Notes: a model not told the origin generated them from the sequence alone. A stretch of DNA of 64,000 nucleotides from Sweltsa coloradensis (GCA_024449915.1 JAMZAV010000055.1:248001-312000); one strand, 5' to 3'. Counted from the first letter of the stretch, positions 42,851-56,700 are shown. Made by a program: numbers and translations.

Positions 42851-45200
42851 TGACAAGTTCAAGTTAAGTCAAGTGGTTGTAGTAAAGAATGTACATTTTA
42901 AGTTATTGTAGTTGAAGAGGTTATAGAAAAAGCCAACATGACAAGTAGATATCAACACGTAGTTCCTTCAAGCTTTCTTTTAAATTGTAAATTGTATAAA
43001 TATATTTCCTCAAGTTGGTATTATTATTATTATTTAATACGAGATCTATAGTAATCGCCCGCCACTTTTTAGCATGTCATACATTCACATCGAATACTTC
43101 GATGTACAAATGACCGAAAACTTGCGTCGTAATGATAAAGGTGGTGAACTAAAGAGATAACTACCACATAAAATGAATTTGATCCATGAATAGGTTATCA
43201 AACTTGAGCGTATGAAGTTTGCAATTAAATCAGAATATGTTTGTAACATTTTTTAAAATGTCAAAGTCAGTATCCGTGTACAACATGGAAAATATTAAAA
43301 TTGTTCTTGGGAACGTATAAAAGAGGTATGCGTCCGTAAGTTTGCATTCAACGTTGATACATGTTTCAAATCTCTTCTTTGCAGTCGTAGAATTGCAAGC
43401 TTCCAACGGTATACAGACTGAGTCATGTGACTGAGTGGTTAGACAATAACATTAATTTAGGAACATATTTATGTAATTGAAGGTTTAAAATGTGCTCAAC
43501 AACACTGACATTCGAAATTTAAAATAAGAAGTTGGTTAAATGATGATAACAAAGGGGCTGGGTTCGAATGCCACAGTAACAGAGCATTTGTGGTGAAACT
43601 TTCTTGTTTGCTACGCTCAAGAACGGTGAAATTTTTGGTTTGTTTAAATAATAGTGTCGTCAATTTATTTTTTACATGTTAACCAGGACAGTTTATCACT
43701 TATGATCGGGAGTCATAATAGTATTAATAGATATTAGGTAAAATCCACCGTTACTTCGAAAATAACTTGGCGTATAATAACGACTCCCCTTCAGGCATCA
43801 CTCCGTCCGTTTGTTGTGCGTGTGTCCCGTCTCACGACATAAACCGAACATTACCTTCTACTGACGGGCAGCTTCTATGATGGCATTGCCCTTTCAACAA
43901 GGATAACGCAGGAAGTATATTGCCCGGGGACCCGGCACCTCCACCAACGAGGCTTCAGTGTGATGGATTTTTTCCTATTCTTTTTCGTCAATGTTGATTC
44001 TGGTAGAACTTCGCTATGTATTTATACATACTTATAAAAACAAAAACAGTTTTTTCTATTTTTTATTTTTTCTATAACATTCCTTTATTAATTTTTGTAC
44101 AGTTTTCTTTACAAGTGTTTACATTTTACATGTTAACAGCCATGATTAGGCCTACACCCGCGGCCGTATTACATTCCCCAGAAGAATATTAATTGTGGTA
44201 ATTATAAGTAAATTACATTGCGTAATAAATAAAATCGGCTTGCGACAATATAACGGACTAAATTATTATTGGTTGTATTATTCTAAAAAAAAAAATACGT
44301 AAGATTATCAAGTTTACGAACTTTTGACACACAAATTTTAAAAAGCGACATTAATTAATTCCTAAAGTCATGTAGCCTTTTTTCAACATTCTCATTTACG
44401 AGTCGTAGTTTTTAGTTGTCGTCGAACCATGGACTTTGCGATTATTCCCCGAGGCAAATGACCCATCAAGGCTGTATTTTGTGAAACGGCACAGTGTATG
44501 TGATGAGCGCAGAGGGCAAGTAGAGGTCAAGTTCAAGAACGAGATTGGCAGAGGAGTGAATGCTCCATTATCTCATGTGTATCCTAGCCACTCCACCCAA
44601 TACCCCCCAAGGCCAAGCCGAGCCGTAGGAAAGTTTTTCATTTTTATTATCAGTTAGTTTTGACAGATCTATTTGAACAACTTTATGTCATTTGCTGATG
44701 TATCATTTATTTGCCATATATATATTTTTTCACATACAATGCATATAGTTGTTAGTTCCAGTGATCAAAGGATTGATGTGTTCAAGCAAACACATATTGA
44801 CTCGATGCTATTCCCTTGACTGGTAATTCTTTTTGTTTGCTTTCTGTTAGTGGTGGCATTGATGTTTAATCAATAGTGTCGGTAAAGGTTGAGTGGGGTG
44901 GGGGTCTAGATTTTCAGCATATTTGCACTTTTTACATAGTATTTGGCTTACATTAATTTATTAATATTTCTGGTGTTTATATCATTGCAGTGTAATCAGT
45001 AATATTCAAGAATTAATTTTGTCTAGGAATTGGTATAATAAACTGGTTTATAGCGAATTTTAAAAGATCTCCAAGATATAATTCTTGTTTTATTGAGTAA
45101 CTGTAAGAATTGTTCTTAAAGTATCATGTTTAATTATACTCCCGAAAGTATTGGAACTAAATCGTTTGATTCTATCAAATAATGTACAATGAACTTATAA
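42851..45200. other. Intergenic, no gene seen
   Basis: 43900-43965 ('CCCGGCACCTCCACCAACGA') has a short match to 30178-30200. The 73-residue frame at 44436-44657 is more even in composition than its neighbours but matches nothing I know and lacks clear splice borders. Confidence 0.4.
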
Positions 45201-46051
45201 CTAGGCCGCTTCGCGAACGCTTTTTCTAGTCGCGTTGATGGATGAGCTTTTTTAATATTTCTGTCCAATGATTACTACGTTTTTAGTATAAGTGGGATCT
45301 CATTACCTTTTCAATTTTCATTACAAAATTACTTTTGTTAAATTAGGATAATTTTTATAAACTAGTATTAACTGCTAATGTAAAATATCTCGAGGCCCAA
45401 AGATATGCTTTTTGTAGTCATTGTAGGTGATTGTTGTCACGTTTCTATAGTTACTTGTTAATTACACCTGTAAAAGGCTTATATTAATACCTTTATTTCT
45501 ATGAATTTTGGCTAACTTTTAAACTTTTAGTTTCAAAAGGCAAAACATCACCATTACCTTAATGTATATGTAAAATATGAACGTTGTAGCCCCACCGTTT
45601 GGTCAGAATCGGCCCAAATATCACGAAAATATTGTATTAAAAATCGTGAAAAAGTCGTAAATGCACGATTTCTATAGAAATATTTCTTGATTGTCACCAA
45701 AATCATAAAACATCTAAATCCAATTATTTAAACGTTTCCATAAAGTTTCATCAAGATTGGAGTAACCGTTTGCCCAGTCGCGAGCTAAATATCACACTAT
45801 AAAAATCGAAAAAAAATCGTAAAAATACGATATTCACGAGAAATATTTCTTTGATTGTACCCAAAAACGTGACAGGTTTAAGTTCAGAGATTTCGAAGGT
45901 CCTCTCCAATTTTCATTAAGATCGCATAATTATGCGGTTTGACCAGTAGAGCGCGAACAAACAGAAAAAAAACAAAAAACAAACAAAAAAAACACCCGAG
46001 CTAATTGTTTTGGGGGGTCAGTGAAATTGAAGTTTCGCTTTGCTCATCCAA
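45201..46051 (-). mobile_element. CTAG-ended element, solo copy
   Basis: The minus strand starts TTGGATGAGCAAAGCG at 46051 and ends GCGAAGCGGCCTAG at 45201, followed by T. It contains 'GTTGTAGCCCCACCG' and the A-rich tract, in the same order as 437-1225, but with one unit replaced by that of 30897-31413. Confidence 0.65.
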
Positions 46052-46564
46052 TTATTTTCTGTTTTTTATGGTGGTGGTGCTGGGTTCAGCAGAATTATTT
46101 TGATTAATAAAAAAAAAAATTAATTCAAGGACTTGGTCTCTCAGTAGTGTAAGGAAACTTATATCTTTTGTTTTGTAACATTAAATTATTGATTATTATT
46201 ATTGTGTTGGTTAGCTTTAAAACATAAGAATATGCAAGAATTTTCTCTAAACAAGTAAGGAGATCGTGATAGTTTTAACTTGTATTCTCCTTTATTTTAA
46301 GTCATTATGGTAATATTTTTTTTTAAATGTCAAAATAGCGCAAAACGCAATTACAAAACGACATTTCAATTTAAATAACACTCCTTTATAAACTCTACAT
46401 AACACGATTAAATTGTTTAAAGTTGAAGCTGCCCGTACGCCTCCCTTAATTTGTACACACATAAAGATTGAACAACAAATTTAAAAAAAATGCATGGTAG
46501 AGTTATTTCAATCAAATTAGATGTAGGTCTACTTCCAAAACACACACCTAATGATATAAATTTA

Positions 46565-46865
46565 TATAACGAGGTCAGAACCAGGCACGCGTAGGGGCAT
46601 GAAATGGAGAGGTTCTCACGCCGCCATCGTCATTGTTCGTGTTGCCATCGTCGTCATCATCGGGGAGGTCGTCAAGGAGAGGGGGAGAGGTCTCCAACGA
46701 CCACTGCCAGAGCATGCCTCCAGTTTCGGGAAGTAAAATACTCCCCTACTTTATAGCTGATGTTTGTGAGATGAACTTTGCCTCTTTTCTCGCCTTTTAC
46801 GATTAACAAAATCATGCTCTGGGCCAAATTCTACCCCGGGACCAGACGGGGTGATATCACATTAT
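46565..46865 (+). repeat. Dispersed ~300 bp repeat, copy 1
   Basis: Contains 'GAACCAGGCACGCGTAGGGG', 'GAGGTCGTCAAGGAG', 'GCTGATGTTTGTGAGATG' and 'CATGCTCTGGGCC...GACCAGACGGGG'. A diverged copy is at 51440-51740. GC is higher than the surroundings. Confidence 0.6.
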
Positions 46866-48039
46866 ATTGTACCAAATAATATGATGATGCTATTTATGAA
46901 GTTAGTTATGTTAAGTGTTGTAATTATTATAAATGCGTATACACGTATGTAATATTCGCTTATGAAAAATTAGTTTATGTTAGTTATTTGTAAATTCAGT
47001 ATTTTCAATTTAATTTAATTCGTAACTCATTTTCCAATCATTTCTACAGTTTGTATCTTACACAAATATGCTTGCGTTTAGTGTAAGATTCTGCCAAATA
47101 TAATTCCTTTATTTTAAGTAATAAAACAACGTCTGACGCCTCCTAAAATTCATCTTAGTTAGATATATGATGCGATAAGGGAGTAATACTTCGCCAGACT
47201 GGGAGTCGAATATTTCAACTTGTATTCAACTTTAAATCTGTGTAAATCTATGTACAGAAGGCACGAAAATAAAAGAGATTTATTTTAGATGAGATATCCT
47301 AAATTAAAACTTATTTTGGAGAAGCGTGATAGGTGGGGCCTCAACTGATAACCATAGATGGCCATGCACGTACTCCAATGGTCAAAGTAAGAAGATTTGC
47401 GTTCATTGTCCATCCTCAAGTTATCCAATATTACAGTAAAAAGGTTTGTCAGTTGTATTTTGAATTAGTGTTCCAGGTAAAACTTGATGACGAAACCAAA
47501 AAACATGGGCAAGAGATTAGAAAAAAAAATTCGGAGACAATTTGTCAATTTCTGTCCCAACTCACCATATAATTTTGTTATTCATTCAAAATGAGATACA
47601 GTTTCAAATTATGCGTTGAGTAATTATAATTTCCATCGCACGTGCTACAATATTATTTCGGGCAACCTCGGTAACTGATCGGCCTTGGACCACCCAGCAA
47701 AACATGTACCGCCACCGTCAACTCGCGATTACTTTTCGGTCTAAACTCTCAACCTCCTGAACTTAACCTCACTTCACTCCAGCGATAACAAACAAAAAAC
47801 ATATTTTACAATTTGAAAACAAATCAATGCTGCAGATAGTCTAATAATAAATTACAACCTCATGTTTAATATTAAACTAATTAATTGATGTCCCAAACAC
47901 AAACACAAATATTGCAACATGAACCTATTAGACTAGACTAGTCTATGATTTCATAATAATGTATGTCATAGCGTTTATAGGGATTTTGAAACTTGTAAAA
48001 AACAAGGCTTGACCCGTTTCTTTTACTACTACTGGATAC
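46866..48039. other. Intergenic, no gene seen
   Basis: AT-rich; no repeats or exons recognised. Confidence 0.5.
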
Positions 48040-48165
48040 ACGAAACCGCCGGGTTCAAATCCCGTCGAGACCGGCAATCCTGACTGAAGGTTTTCCCGAG
48101 ATTTTCCTCAGTCGTTGATGCGTGCAAGGGATTGAGTCCTCTTTAAACAGCCCTCGGAAATTTCT
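48040..48165 (+). repeat. tRNA-derived SINE (third family), copy 1
   Basis: B-box GGGTTCAAATCCCG is followed by 'GGCAATCCTGACTGAAGGTTTTCC' in outline and 'GGGATTGAGTCC'. The A-box half is missing or degraded. Confidence 0.5.
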
Positions 48166-48369
48166 TCACAATTATCCAAAGTCTAAAATACCTATAGTTG
48201 GACATGAATTGCACCCTGGGCAGGCTTCCCTCGAAAAATTATTATAGAGGATATACCAAATCCAGGTTACCAAGGCTCAGGACGTGAACGCTAGGATTCA
48301 GTCCCATAACAAAGGCATGGGCATTCCCTTATTACCCTCTTTACATCACGGCAACCGACAGGGATAGCT

Positions 48370-48515
48370 CTGAGCTCTGACCCCCTCTCTAACGTCGCCA
48401 GTTAGAATCCCGCCGACTGACAATCCTGATCGTAAGTTCTTCCAAGGGTTTCTCCAGTTGATGATGTGAATGCTAGGGATTGAGTCCTAAAAACAGACCT
48501 TGTAAATTCCCTTTA
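48370..48515 (+). repeat. tRNA-derived SINE (third family), copy 2
   Basis: Degenerate B-box CCAGTTAGAATCCCG, then 'CTGACAATCCTGATCGTAAG' and 'GCTAGGGATTGAGTCC'. The same downstream order as copy 1. Confidence 0.5.
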
Positions 48516-49133
48516 TAACAACCCATTCAGCAGGCACCCCTTTACGATAATATGTTAGTGTGTTAGTACCAAGTAAGTCAGATGAACGACTTTCTCATGG
48601 ATGTTTTATAAACCTTTTCTTAGATAATTTTTTAATCTACACGTATGCATGTAGTATGATTATTATGACTTTATTTGCAACAGAAATTATTTTCCACTAG
48701 TGCAAAATAATATATGAACTTAAAAACACAATTTAAAAAAATATAGTATATATTTCTTATACAAATATTTTATAGAACTACCATATCGATAATTTCTCAT
48801 GAATATAATTACGCATTCAAGAAACAAATAACGTGTTTGGGTTTATCTTGACTTGGTAAGATTGTGGGAATGCATTTTAATTAATAAACATCAATGCACT
48901 ATGCACATTATGTCGATTACTCAGGGTTAAAGACTAGCTAGTGGTGTCAACGAACTATGCTATGAACGAAACAAAAGTAATAGTATCTTCAAGCCAGTTT
49001 ATAGACTTGTACGGCTATCATGTCAAGTACACATTAAGTGGACATACTTTTATGCTAAGAAATAAAACAAGTGATGATTTGATTTAAATTATTTAAAAGT
49101 AAATTATATTGTGATATTAATAATGTGATGAAT
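48516..49133. other. Intergenic, no gene seen
   Basis: AT-rich; nothing recognised. Confidence 0.5.
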
Positions 49134-49562
49134 TAGTTGGACTATACAATGCACTTTTAAACAAAGAAAACTATGTAGGTAACGCTCGATATTTCGATAT
49201 TAAGTTGTCTTCAACGGGTTTAATGACATTTGACAAATTACAACAGTAAGAAAAAAAGTGTTTGTTCCAAGCCAGAGCCAGTCAGTCATAGCTTATAAAG
49301 GTGTTTTTTAAAATCTTAATTGCTAGTTGGCAACATAACTGATTTCATTATTATAAGATGGTAGGCATGAGTTTTCTTGTGTAATTGAGATGGCAGTATG
49401 TATTTGTTTAAATTTTTGAATTTTGTTTTTTCTTACTGTTGTAATTTGTTAAATGTCATTAAACCCGTTGAAGACGACTGAATAGTCGTCGAAATATCGT
49501 TCGTTACATACATAGTTTTCTTATTTAAAAGTGCAGTGTAGTCCAACTAATTCATCACATTA
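49134..49562. mobile_element. MITE-like element with ~120 bp inverted arms
   Basis: AATTAGTTGGACTATACAATGC...GGGTTTAATGACATTTGACA (49134-49253) is mirrored by 49427-49558. The right arm holds the hairpin GACGACT/AGTCGTC followed by GAAATATCG; the left arm holds a damaged counterpart. Confidence 0.65.
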
Positions 49563-51364
49563 TTAACCTTACCTGCTCTAAAAGTTTCATTTTTATATTG
49601 TGTTATTATTTTACACATAATATGAGAGTAACACATACATTAAAATAGCGTTACACGTATCCAATACGCGCTAATATAATTTGACCGGTTGTAAAACGAT
49701 ATTAGAGCACACATTTGGCTGGGTCGATTTACGCATTTTACCACCAGTATATTTCCAATAATTGTTAGTAAACTGAATTATTTAATATAATTTAATATCA
49801 AATCAATAACAACGTTCAAAAGAAAAATCATGTCATTTTACAATATTATTTAGGTCTATAACAACAAACGACAATTTGAATTGCATTTTATAATGTCCAA
49901 AAATAGCACTACTATTTCGATTTCTTCATGTATTTTGTGAAAAGTTTAAAACCACGAAAGAAAATTTTAGTCGTGATACATGTCATACGTATGTTGTATC
50001 TCTGCCAATTTGCTTCTATGCCTACATGCATGATGCCACGCACGCCCAGGCCTCCGTATGGTCATTAGAATGATCCACATGACCTCTATGAAAGATGTTT
50101 ACTAAATCTTTTTTTCTATTATTGCCTATAGGCCTACACGATAACAATATAGACTACTAATAGCTTTTTAATTACGTACTCGGTAATAGTTTATACAATT
50201 TAATACAAAAGTCTTAATCTAAACAAAATAAGGTCTGACTGATAGTAGGCCCTATAATAATCACGGCATGTTTATTTCCTATTATCTAAGCGATAATTGA
50301 ATCGTGTCTGCGTTTAGTACAGAACACCAGCTAGACTAGTAAGACTTGTTATCCATGCTGACCACAGAATAATCTGAACTCGGTTCGAACTTTAAGTCGT
50401 ATCAATCAGTGGTTGACCACTACCGATAGCGGTGGCTCACACGCGCAACTCTCATTCGGGACGTCACCGGTCGATGTCGATCACAGGCAATCACGACTGA
50501 AGGCTCACCCAATAGTTATTTACGCTCAGCTATGAAGCCAATGTTGGGACCGAGTAAATATTCCTCGGCCATTCCTCACATCATGTACCTAAGTTCACCT
50601 AGTTAGTGACAAGTTGTCTTCGAAGTTTCCCCACGAAAAATGTATTATTCAGTATTCAGTATTTTATTGGCGTATACATATTTTGTTAATTAAAATGCGG
50701 TATATCATAATATAATAATAGATGGTACATAGACAGGTCTTAAACGTATTGCATAAATCTAATGTTCACATTTTGGTGCACATAATAAGTCAGACTCAGA
50801 AGACTTGTGCGTGTGCACCTAATGTATATTTTGCCTTATATCGAAGTCATATATTAAATCTATATACAAATTTAACATTATGTTTTTAAGAAAATGGGAT
50901 TTTGATATATGACAATTACACTTTAATTAAAGAGTTTGCTCGGCAGATTGCAAAAAACAATAAGTCAAAGATCTAAAACTACTTTCATCACAATAAAAGC
51001 AAACATATATATAAACATAATGGAATGGAATACACATTAACATTATACTTATAGACTTTATATTTGACTGTTTATTGGAACCCAGTTTCATCAACTTTCT
51101 TCATAAACTTTTTTGTGTCTATCCAGCTAATCATTTCACTATCTTCTTACACATTTTGTTTCTGTAAGTACATTATGTGATTTTCTTCTTCCGTTCAAGA
51201 CTTTCTGAAAGAGGCTTCCTCAATTCCATTTTGCGGTATTCGTATTCTTTTCTCGTACGGATTTTTCAGTATTTCTTATCAGACTCAGTGAACACAGAAT
51301 AAAACCAGATTCTTAGCTCGTGTCGTAAAACAAGGTAGAAACCATTTAGGTTCCATTCGAATGT
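49563..51364. other. Intergenic, one possible SINE remnant
   Basis: 50430-50530 (GTGGCTCACACGCGCAACTC, GGTCGATGTCGATCAC) resembles a degraded tRNA-derived SINE head. The rest is AT-rich with no exon found. Confidence 0.35.
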
Positions 51365-51740
51365 TAGTTTGAGTTTATTTGGATTAAAGGCGCGTCAACC
51401 ATTAGGTCATTATGCGCCACTTTGGCCTAAAGGGATGTGGAGAGGAAAGTCCCATACTGGTCAGAACCAGGCATGGGTAAGGGGAGGAAAGGGGGTTGGA
51501 GGTTCTCACGTCGTGGTCATCGTTCGTGTTGTCATGGTCGTTGGCGAGGTCGTCAAGGGGATGAGGAGTCCTCGACAATATTGACAGAGCTCGCCTCTAG
51601 TTTTAAGGGAAGTAAAATCTTCCCTTACATAGGCTGATGTTTGCGAGATGGACTTTATCTCTTTCCTCGCCTTATACGATTAGCAGAGCCATGCTCTGGG
51701 CCGAATTCTCTCCCGGGCCCAGACGGGGGGAAGTGCCTAA
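51365..51740 (+). repeat. Dispersed repeat copy 2 with MITE fragment in front
   Basis: 51385-51430 (GGCGCGTCAACCATTAGGTC, TTATGCGCCACTTTGGCCTA) matches the interior of the MITE at 128-412. 51440-51740 is a diverged copy of 46565-46865. Confidence 0.6.
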
Positions 51741-53640
51741 GATGTCACGTAATAATCATTAGCAAGAACTAAGAACATATCACACAACACAACACGAATC
51801 CTGTAACGACCTTAATTTCAGTATGCGTTACAGGTTCTGATCATAACAACGACACGTTATTTTATTATAGTGGGTGTTCGTGTATTTAGTCGCCTCGTAT
51901 GATAGGTCACGTCAAAAAAACAAGATGTTGACAATCCACGATGATGTGATTTTGGCCAAAGTTCTGCTGTTTTGATGTTGTTTCAATGTTGTAGGTATTT
52001 TCTCGTAATTTGTTTTGTGAACTAAAATGATGATAGTAAAATGGTGATAATAATATATAACAAAAATTTACAAAGAAATTAAACCAACATACATAATACA
52101 GAGATTAACAAACAGTTCATTGCAAAATATGAAATATGAATTAAAAAATTAGAAAAATAAATACAAAACGATAATAAACATACAAATAAAAAATAATTGT
52201 GAACCAAAATGAAATAATACACCTATTGAGCTAAAAAAAATTAATAAATGACAAAATTAGTTATTTAATGCAATGCAAATGAAAAGGATACTGAGCTATG
52301 GTATCGTGTTCTAATGTATATGCGATACCAATGCTATAGTAATCTACGTAATTTTCGTCTACAAACTTCTCTATAACTTCATCGACTCCAACCTGATACA
52401 ATATGAAAACTTTTGAATCCCTAGAAGATTGACAAGAATTAGAAGTCACTTTCCCCCTCAAAATTTCAGCTGCCCGAGTGCTCGTGTTGATGTTTTGAAT
52501 TTTCCTCCATAAACCGAATTCAAGACATCAAGAATAAATTATTAGCATCTGCCACGAAAACTGACATCAGTCGTAATACGATTTTGTTTTATAGAACTTT
52601 AGTTAGAGAAGTTACACATTTTCATAACTCTAGTTTTTTTTTCAAAAACGAAGGCTTTCGCCACAGATAATAGACTACACTGCGTGTGCTTGCGCCTTTG
52701 CTTTCCTTATTCCATCTTGGTTTTCCGTTTATTACGTTTTTATATTTTTATCTTTGCAAGTCAATTTGTACATATTGTATTTTGTAATTTTATACTTGTT
52801 CGTGTAGGTATATAAAGATATTATGTAAAATATATTTGTATTGTTTTAAAGTGTTTTACGTGTTTTTCTTTTTTTATTTATTTATTTAACGTCTATCCTA
52901 TTCAGATATAAAAACTGATTTACAAAGGAGGACAACTAAATAAATCTAATTACATAGATGCAGACACAACAATGAACTACATTTAAGTAAATATTTGAAA
53001 TAGTAATATTACAACAACAATGCATTAAAACACAACAATTTTGGTAAAAAATAAAAAGGATATAAAACGTAATTAATTAATGAATCAAATATAAAAAAAG
53101 TGGTAGAGGAAAAAAAGAAAGGAAAGGAAAAAAGAAAAGAAAAGAAAAACAAGAAAAAGAAAAAAGAAAGAAAGAAAGAAAGAAAAAAATCATTAAAAAA
53201 GGAATACGAAAAGAATAAAAAATCAGTAAACTGATTTATTAGATAATCCCACTCAAACGAATATGAGGTTTGCCAAAAATCAGGAACAGCAAATCAGGGA
53301 GTAATCAAACTTTCGTGGAAGAAATCACCGAATCTCGAATCTTCATTCTTGTGTTCAATCTTCATTCTTGTGTTAAAATCTTGATAGCATTTTTTTTCTC
53401 TTTCAAAGTGTAGTTTTGTAGTTTCTTGTCACTTGAGAGTTTATACCCTTTGTCAAAAGAAAATACATTAATAAATAAGACAGTTAAAAAGTGGGTTGAG
53501 ATTGAAATGAGTGACAGTATATATATTTTAACATGGACCAGTTGTGTAGCAACAGCGAAGAGCCAAGAAAACTTCTCAAATGATTTGGTCATGATGATAT
53601 CAAAGTTCAACGAGGGTCCAATGAGAGCCTTCGTCCACGT
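51741..53640. other. Intergenic with purine-rich tract, no gene seen
   Basis: 53095-53195 is an A/G-only stretch built of GAAAA and GAAA units. The rest is AT-rich. Confidence 0.6.
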
Positions 53641-53646
53641 AGTAAT

Positions 53647-53695
53647 GAAAGAGAGAGAGTGGTCAGTGATAAGAGCGAGAGAGAGAGAGATGGAG
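53647..53695 (+). promoter_or_regulatory. GA-rich upstream tract, hexamerin B
   Basis: Two GAGAGAG runs (about 53650 and 53677) 15-60 bases upstream of the TATA box, longer than at copy A. GAGA-factor-type binding is an inference. Confidence 0.4.
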
Positions 53696-53709
53696 ATAGT
53701 GTGGACCAG

Positions 53710-53716
53710 TATATAA
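53710..53716 (+). promoter_or_regulatory. TATA box, hexamerin B
   Basis: TATATAA 50 bases before the ATG, same spacing as copy A. About 95 bases around it are conserved in inverted orientation at 37564-37655. Confidence 0.8.
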
Positions 53717-53765
53717 GGTGGTGGTGTGGCTCTGGTAAGGTTGTACTGAAACTCAGCCACCAACC

Positions 53766-56700
53766 ATGAAGTCTGCATTCGTTGTACTCTTGGCCGTCTC
53801 GGCTTTTGCCGCAGCCTCTGTTCTTCCCGGGGACACCGTAGACCACAAGCGCGTTGGTAAGTTAACATATTTTTATCTCAACGTTACTATATTTTATAAT
53901 TGTTTAAAATTGTGATACATGTACATCACTGCAAGTAAATCGAAATCACATTTCAATTTATAAGGCATGTTCATTAAAATGCAAACTTAATAATCGATGA
54001 AAATTATGGTGATATATTATTTTATTAATGATGGTTTATATATTTTTAAATATGGTCTTCAAAAATAATGATAAGACAGTTAAATAATTACATCAAGCAT
54101 GCATATAATTTAAATCATTTATAAACTTTTGGATAACTTTTAATAAATTTTCAAATTTAATGACTTGATGTTTAATCAAATTCGAAAATTGTTAATTTAA
54201 CATTTATCCTCAATTTAGTGATTTGATTTTTAACAATACTGTGTGGGTTTGATCACTTGCATTTTAAGCCCATTGGACGTTAATTATTCACGTGCCATCT
54301 AACGTGTTTTTAATGTTTTTTTATTGTTTGCAGCTGACAAGGAATTCCTGGTTCACCAGAAGAACTTGTTGCAACTGTTTGTGCGTCCCCACCAATACAA
54401 CCTCTACAAGGAACAGGCCGAGATCGGCAAGGCATATACCATCGATGCCCATCTTGCCGACTACACCAACACCAAGGCTGTCAAGCAGTTCTTGCACGCG
54501 TACAAGCAGGGGATGCTGCCCAAGGGCGAGATCTTCTCTGTCTTCTACCCGGAGTACTTGGAGCAGGCCATCCACCTGTTCGACATCTTCTACTTCGCCA
54601 AGGACTTCGAGACATTCTACAAGGTACGCATCTCACACTCACGTTATTTACCATTTATGTTTTGTCAGTGGCGTTATTACACATTTTCTGGCTTACATGA
54701 CTTATACATGTCTAGATGTCATATTCCCTTTATTGAACAAAATTTAAAAAAAAACATTATGAAGATGTTTCAAAATTACTACAACTCATTAACCCGGAAA
54801 CGTATATTATAAAACTACTTAACTGAACTTTAACCTGGGTTACTTACTTATATTCGCGATATTTCGGAGACTCCGTCTCCTTCCTCAAGCATTGTCAGCC
54901 ATGTTCAGTTGAGTGGTTTTATAATTATTAAGATGGATGTACAAAGAGAATCTATCAAGGATCTGGTTGTACATCAAGATGTCAATTTAAAGTTATATAT
55001 TAATAATATAAAAAATAAATTGTTTGCTTTTGTCGTAACACAATGTTCTCTTGTCCTGTAGACTGCTTGCTGGGCACGCGACCACGTGAACGAGGGCCAG
55101 TTCATCTACGCCCTGTCCGTTGCTACCCTCCAACGTGAGGACTGCAAGGACTACGTTCTTCCCCCCGCGTACGAAGTCTACCCCCACCTTTTCCTCAACA
55201 ACGAGGTCATCCAGAAGGCTTATGAAGTCAGGATGCAAGGTAAGAGCACATCTGTAACAAAACGTCTTATTAGTAATCAGTATTGTAATTTTCAGGACAA
55301 AAAATCATTGAAATAAGAACAATAGAGACACAGAGTAATTAGTCATCACGTTGATGGACGAAACTTCTAGAACATTTCCACTTTCCACTATTTTAAATAA
55401 AAAACATTTCTTTAACTTTAGATTCACCTATTGAAAAAACTATGTTCTTTCTTAAAAACGACTCAATGTTTAACTATACCCACAGAGAAATTCAAAAGTT
55501 AATTTCACTTGATGCGAGTTCATTTACTTTGAATTTATTACTGCTTTTTAATAATAAGTGGCTGTGAACTACAAATACAAATCTCTCTCCAGGTGAGCAC
55601 TACACCGCCGTCGACTCTGTCTACAAGTCCGGCGAGACTTACTACATCCCCGCAAACTACTCTGGTTGGTACTACACTCAGTTCCCCGAACAGTTCATCT
55701 CCTACTTCACCGAGGATGTCGGCCTCAACGCCTTCCACACCTACTGGAACTTCGACTATCCCTTCTGGGCCAACTCCAAGGACTACAACCTCAAGTTCGA
55801 CCGTCGTGGCGAGCTCTTCTACTACACCCAGCACCAGCTGATGGCCCGTTACTACCTTGAGCGTCTGTCCAACGGACTTGGAGAGGTCAAGCCCTTCTCT
55901 TACTTCGAGACCAAGACCAAGATCGCCGTAAGTTACACAATTTATATTTGAAATATTTGTGGGAACGAGCATGGACATCACTGAACAAATTAATGAAATT
56001 GAAATATTACAATTCTTTAAAACGTCCATTCTGGTTATTCTGGTTTCTAAGTTCTTCGGCTAATGTAAAGCATAACAGTTTATACAAATTTTTAAAACAA
56101 TTTGTGCAAGCATTTTAAATGGTTTAATCTACTAACATGTCAACAGAAAATCTTGAAAATTAGTATTAAAATTAAATTATATATTTAAAAAAAAAAAATC
56201 AAAAGATCTTATGGAAAATACAATCAACTAGAGGTAAAAGAGTTTAGAAAACGCAAAAACCAATGTTTAACATTCCTATCTTAGTGTTCAAGGTACGCTC
56301 AAAGGCATCAACTTGATAAAATGTTCTCGTTTCAGGGTTTTGAGCCATCTCTGCGTTACCAGAACGGCAAGGAGTTCCCCATGCGCCCCGCCGGTGCCTC
56401 ATTCTATAACTCATACAAGACCGAGAAGCTCATTACCCTGGAGAGGAGGCTGCACGATGCCATCGACCTTGGATTCTTCGTCGACGTAAGTTCCTTTACT
56501 ACTCGCACTCAATTTGACACGGTGTTTTGGCACACTGTAGTTTACATGATCATCTGATATTTTGGAGATTACTGGTTCAATTCAGTAAAAAAATGCTTCA
56601 CCTTAATAGTCCGATTTTTTGAACAGTCTAGACTCTAGGTTAATGGTGGAATAAGATAGTTCATAAAGGCATAATGTTATCCCCTAGCAGTTGCACCATT

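Noticed and set aside
44436..44657. Possible 73-residue gene
   Set aside because: Composition is protein-like, but no known motif, no convincing splice sites and no partner exon were found.
54292..54747. 151-residue Arg/Thr/Ser-rich frame
   Set aside because: Out-of-frame reading of hexamerin B exon 2 plus intron.
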